A DNA stretch of 64,000 nt. Source: Ensifer adhaerens. Its GTDB lineage: Bacteria; Pseudomonadota; Alphaproteobacteria; Rhizobiales; Rhizobiaceae. The notes under the pieces are model-generated. The model worked only from the letters and a program-made list of their open reading frames with translations. It was not told the DNA's origin and made no database searches. This document shows, in pieces, positions 61,041-64,000 of this stretch; position 1 is the stretch's first letter, and each line of letters begins with the position of its first letter. A program made the translations under genes and the position numbers. The stretch is from positions 2,738,501-2,802,500 of the forward strand of contig NZ_CP083350.1 in assembly GCF_020035535.1 (NCBI RefSeq), read 5' to 3'.

Positions 61041-62147
61041 ATGACACAGATCGATACCCTCATCGGCGATCCGTCGCTTACGTCCCAGCGCGAAGCGCCA
61101 CCGGCCCCGAAAGGCCGCTGGCTCAGCGCCTATTTCGGAACGCCGGGCAACGCGCTGATCACCATCCTGTGCCTTGGAACGATCTTCGCGCTCGCCAAGC
61201 TTGCGATCGGCTGGCTGTTCATCGACGCCACCTTCGTCGGCACGCCGGCGGAGTGCAAGGCGACGATCGGCGCCTGCTGGCCGTTCCTGTCGGCGAAGAT
61301 GCGCTACATCTTCTTCGGCTTCTATCCGTTCGAGGAGCAATGGCGGCCGCTGACCGCGATGCTCCTGTTTCTCGGTGCCTGCATCGTCTCCATGGTCCCC
61401 AGGGTCTGGGGACGGGGGCTGTTGATCGCCTGGATCGCGGTCGTCCTCCCGGTGCTCTATGTGTTGATGGCGGGTGGGTACTTTGGTCTGACGGTCGTGC
61501 CCACGACGCAATGGGGCGGCCTGCCGCTCTCCTTCATGCTCTCTTTTATCGGGCTTGCCTGTGCGCTGCCGCTCGGGATCGCGCTGGCGCTCGCCCGGGC
61601 CTCCAGCCTTCCGGCAATCCGTATCCTGGGGGTGAGCTTCATCGAGATCGTGCGCGGCGTGCCGCTGATCAGCATCCTGTTCATGGCAACGGTCATGCTG
61701 CCGCTGTTCATGCCCAATGGCATCACTATCGACAAGCTCATCCGCGCACAGGTGGCAATCATTCTCTTCGCCGCAGCCTATATCGCCGAGATCGTTCGTG
61801 GCGGCTTGCAGGCGGTGCCCAAGGGGCAGGTGGAGGCCGGACATTCGCTGGGCCTGCACTATTGGCAGATCATGCGCAAGATCGTGCTGCCGCAGGCGCT
61901 AAAGAAGGTCATCCCGCCGCTCGTCAGCCTTTTCATCGGCTTCTTCCAGGATACGACGCTGGTAACCATCGTCGGCCTGCTCGACTTCCTCGACACCGTC
62001 CGCACCGCCATGCGCGATCCGGAATGGCAGGGCATCGCGGTGCTGGAAGGCTACGTCTTCGCGGCCGTCGTCTACTTCGTTTTCAGTGCTCTCATGGGAG
62101 CTTACAGCCGTTTCCTCGAACGTTATTTCAGGACCACGCATGACTAA
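61041..62147 (+). CDS. General amino-acid-type ABC permease 2 (AapM-like)
   Basis: A 368-residue permease paired with the upstream gene. It has an N-terminal helix (ALITILCLGTIFALAKLAIGWLF), a long loop with two cysteines (CKATIGACW), and a channel domain from LPLSFMLSFIGLACALPLGIALALAR. The EAA loop is GLQAVPKGQVEAGHSLGLHY. This is the BztC/AapM pattern. Its 3' end overlaps the amidohydrolase start by eight bases, tying that enzyme to the transporter. Confidence 0.9.
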   Translation: MTQIDTLIGDPSLTSQREAPPAPKGRWLSAYFGTPGNALITILCLGTIFALAKLAIGWLFIDATFVGTPAECKATIGACWPFLSAKMRYIFFGFYPFEEQWRPLTAMLLFLGACIVSMVPRVWGRGLLIAWIAVVLPVLYVLMAGGYFGLTVVPTTQWGGLPLSFMLSFIGLACALPLGIALALARASSLPAIRILGVSFIEIVRGVPLISILFMATVMLPLFMPNGITIDKLIRAQVAIILFAAAYIAEIVRGGLQAVPKGQVEAGHSLGLHYWQIMRKIVLPQALKKVIPPLVSLFIGFFQDTTLVTIVGLLDFLDTVRTAMRDPEWQGIAVLEGYVFAAVVYFVFSALMGAYSRFLERYFRTTHD

Positions 62148-63582
62148 AGAAATCCACGTCATCCGCAATGTGCACACGCTCGTCGCCTTCGACAGCGAGC
62201 GCAATGGCCACGTCTACCTGCACGACGTCGACATCGCCTACGACGACAAAGGCTTCGTCCACGTCGGCGGTAGCTATGACGGGCCGTACCACAGCGAGAG
62301 TTCCGGCCGCGACCGGATGATCATGCCGGGTTTTGTCAACGTCCATTGCCACTCCGGGGAAGAGCCGATCTCCAAGGGCATCTTCGAGGACATGGGCACG
62401 GCAGCGCTTTGGGGCAACGCGCTCTACGAATACTCCAACCTTCTGGAGATCGATGACGACGCGATCGAGGCGTCGCTGACCGTCATGGTCGGCGACCTGA
62501 TGCGCAGCGGCGTTACCACGCTGCTCGATATCGCCGGCCCGCATGAAAGCTGGTTGCCGACGCTCGCGCGAAGCGGCGCACGCGCCTTCGTCGCGCCGGG
62601 CTTCCGGGAGGCGCAGTGGCATGTCGAAGATAGCCACCGTCTCGACTTCCGTTGGGACAAAGCGCGCGGACGCGATGCGTTTCAGCGTGCTCTGGAGGTC
62701 GTCGATACGGCGACTGCCCACCCCTCGGGCCGCCTCGGCGGCGTCGTGGCACCGTCGCAGATCGAGACCTGCTCGCCGGAACTGCTGCAGGATGCGGTGG
62801 CGGCAGCGCGCAAGCGTGGGGTTCCGGTCACCATCCATGCGGCACAGACCATGGCTGAGCACGAGGAGCTCCTGCGCCGGCACGGGCTGACGGCGGTGCA
62901 ATATCTCGAAAGCCTGGGCTTGCTCGGCAAGGACCTGATCCTTGGCCATTGCATCTTCGTCGACAGCCATTCCTGGACGCGTCAGCGCACGGAAGTCGAC
63001 CTGCGTCTCCTGGCCGATCGCCAGACCACCGTCGCCCACTGCCCGGTCACTTTCTCGCGGAGCGGCATGGCGCTGGAATCGGTCGGCCGCTATCGGCGTG
63101 CGGGCGTCAACGTCGCTTTGGGAACGGACAGTTACCCCTTCAATATGCTGGAAGAAATGCGCCAGGCGATGATCTGCGCGCGGCTGTCCGGCAAGTCCGT
63201 CTTCGACGTCGCGACCGGTGACATTCTGGAAGCCGCAACCATCGCCGGCGCTCGGGCGCTCGGCCGCGATGATATCGGTCGCATCGCCGTCGGCTCCAAG
63301 GCGGACTTCCTCGTGGTTGATCTTCGTCACCATGCGATGCAGCCGGTCTACGATCCGCTGCGCAGTCTCCTGCATTGCGCCGCCGAGCGGGCGATCGAGC
63401 GGGTCTATGTCGATGGTACCTGTGTCGTCAGCGGCGGACGGCCGACCCTGATCGACTATGACGGCGCGCTTGCAAAGCTTCAGGAAGCGCAGGACTACGC
63501 CTGCCGCAAGGCGCCCGGAAACGATCCGAAGGGCCGTGGGATGCGGACGCTGGCGCCGCTCTCCCTGCCCACTGCCGGTTAG
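62140..63582 (+). CDS. Metal-dependent amidohydrolase (chlorohydrolase/deaminase type)
   Basis: A 480-residue amidohydrolase-superfamily protein. Metal ligands are visible as PGFVNVHCHSGEE (two His), VTIHAAQT (His), ILGHCIFVD (His) and VALGTDSYPFNMLEE (Asp). GRIAVGSKADFLVVDL is the usual C-terminal beta-sandwich segment. The group contains cytosine and guanine deaminases and triazine hydrolases such as AtzA and TrzN. It overlaps the importer permease by eight bases, so its substrate is very probably what the importer brings in: an amide, guanidine or N-heterocycle. The specific reaction is unknown. A terminator follows. Confidence 0.87.
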   Translation: MTKEIHVIRNVHTLVAFDSERNGHVYLHDVDIAYDDKGFVHVGGSYDGPYHSESSGRDRMIMPGFVNVHCHSGEEPISKGIFEDMGTAALWGNALYEYSNLLEIDDDAIEASLTVMVGDLMRSGVTTLLDIAGPHESWLPTLARSGARAFVAPGFREAQWHVEDSHRLDFRWDKARGRDAFQRALEVVDTATAHPSGRLGGVVAPSQIETCSPELLQDAVAAARKRGVPVTIHAAQTMAEHEELLRRHGLTAVQYLESLGLLGKDLILGHCIFVDSHSWTRQRTEVDLRLLADRQTTVAHCPVTFSRSGMALESVGRYRRAGVNVALGTDSYPFNMLEEMRQAMICARLSGKSVFDVATGDILEAATIAGARALGRDDIGRIAVGSKADFLVVDLRHHAMQPVYDPLRSLLHCAAERAIERVYVDGTCVVSGGRPTLIDYDGALAKLQEAQDYACRKAPGNDPKGRGMRTLAPLSLPTAG

Positions 63583-63593
63583 TGAAGGGCGTC

Positions 63594-63627
63594 GCCCGCC
63601 CTTCGATGCCTTCGAAAAGGGGCGGGC
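63594..63627. terminator. Shared terminator, amidohydrolase / DedA-like gene
   Basis: GCCCGCCC (63594-63601) and GGGCGGGC (63620-63627) form a perfect 8-bp stem, extendable by one C-G pair, with an 18-nt loop between convergent genes. Confidence 0.6.
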
Positions 63628-63636
63628 GGGAATCGA

Positions 63637-64000
63637 TCAGTAGAAAAGGCGGTGGGCGGCGAAAAGGCAGATCAGCACTGCCGCCGCCCCGCCGGCCAAT
63701 GCGCCGAGCCGCCGCTCGAGAAAGTCGCGGATTTCCTCGCCGAATCGGCGCAACAGCCATGCGAGCAGGAAGAAGCGTGCACCGCGCGCAACGATCGCCG
63801 ATACGATGAAGAAGCCGAGGTTGATGTTGGCAGCGCCCGAGAGGATGGTTACGACCTTGATCGGCGGCAGATGCGCCAGACCCGAAGTCACGAGCAGCAA
63901 CGCCAACATTTCGGAGTCGACCGACGCTTTCAAATGCTCGAAGGTGTCGAGCTTGCCGTAGAACTCCAGGAGCGGCCTTGCCAGCGTGTCGAAGGCGTAG
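63637..64000 (-). CDS. DedA/YqaA-like inner-membrane protein, N-terminus beyond the window
   Basis: The minus-strand frame is open to the window's right edge, giving the C-terminal 120 residues. LPPIKVVTILSGAANINLGFFIVSAIVARGARFFLLAWLLRRFGEE fits the VTT/YqaA-DedA type: a proline-containing re-entrant segment, a glycine-rich turn and a conserved Gly-Ala-Arg before the next helix. A last helix (LAGGAAAVLICLFAAHRLFY) ends the protein. These proteins are implicated in lipid or small-molecule movement across the membrane. I extend the gene to the edge because upstream codons (DTLARPLLEFYGKLDTFEH) read as a plausible protein. Confidence 0.8.
   Translation of the reverse strand, partial: YAFDTLARPLLEFYGKLDTFEHLKASVDSEMLALLLVTSGLAHLPPIKVVTILSGAANINLGFFIVSAIVARGARFFLLAWLLRRFGEEIRDFLERRLGALAGGAAAVLICLFAAHRLFY

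Overview
The window looks like chromosome or megaplasmid DNA of a GC-rich alphaproteobacterium of the Rhizobiaceae, most likely Sinorhizobium/Ensifer or a close relative. The basis is the gene content: a DUF3141-pta-ackA-fabI operon, DctB/DctD-type regulators, several paralogous ABC importers, a CbbA-type aldolase, and a two-palindrome intergenic element that fits the Rhizobium-specific RIME1 family. Genes are closely packed, with many 1-8 nt overlaps and convergent pairs separated by hairpin terminators. I saw no tRNA, rRNA, CRISPR array, insertion sequence or phage gene. Layout: 1-6021 is the edge of a surface-polysaccharide locus, with a family 2 glycosyltransferase (cut by the window edge), a Wzx-like flippase and three consecutive ATP-grasp genes joined by TGATG stop/start overlaps. 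6323-13646 is a probable Amadori-compound (fructosyl-amino-acid) locus: an ABC solute-binding protein, an FAD oxidoreductase and a permease, then a FrlD-like kinase, a FrlB-like deglycase, a FrlR-like GntR/UTRA regulator and a DauA-like D-amino-acid dehydrogenase. One operator-like motif (TTGTCAG core) lies before the binding-protein gene, before frlB and before frlR. 13742-17314 is a LysR gene divergent from a glutaryl-CoA dehydrogenase / glutarate CoA-transferase pair. 17408-19297 is htpG with a near-consensus RpoH promoter. 19660-24841 is DUF3141-pta-ackA-fabI. 24861-28906 is gabD and gabT with a divergent MerR-XRE-cupin fusion regulator. 28907-31373 is gene-poor but holds an OmpA-DUF2092 fusion coupled to a 70-residue exported peptide. 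31374-32417 is fructose-bisphosphate aldolase. 33186-38487 is a complete oligopeptide/dipeptide-type ABC importer with a fused double ATPase. 38573-41754 is a DctB/DctD-like two-component pair. 41994-43682 holds an MhqO-like ring-cleaving dioxygenase and an MhqD-like hydrolase. 43761-49455 is a cecR-ybhG-ybhF-ybhS-ybhR drug-exporter operon in the E. coli order, with a clear palindromic operator. 49669-53680 is a two-component system divergent from a lipid A phosphoethanolamine transferase. 53840-57583 holds a small conserved-looking protein, a PPP-type phosphatase, a HAD phosphatase and an orphan family 5 binding protein. 57750-63582 is an FCD-type GntR regulator divergent from a general amino-acid-type importer (binding protein and two permeases) and an amidohydrolase. 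63637-64000 is part of a DedA/YqaA-like membrane protein. Two themes recur. Many loci pair a dedicated importer with the enzyme that opens its substrate: the Amadori locus, the amidohydrolase operon, and possibly the glutarate, GABA and D-amino-acid genes, which would feed lysine-type carbon into central metabolism. Two of the importers lack an ATPase gene next to them and must borrow one from elsewhere. All family assignments come from reading the proteins by eye against remembered family motifs; no database search was run.
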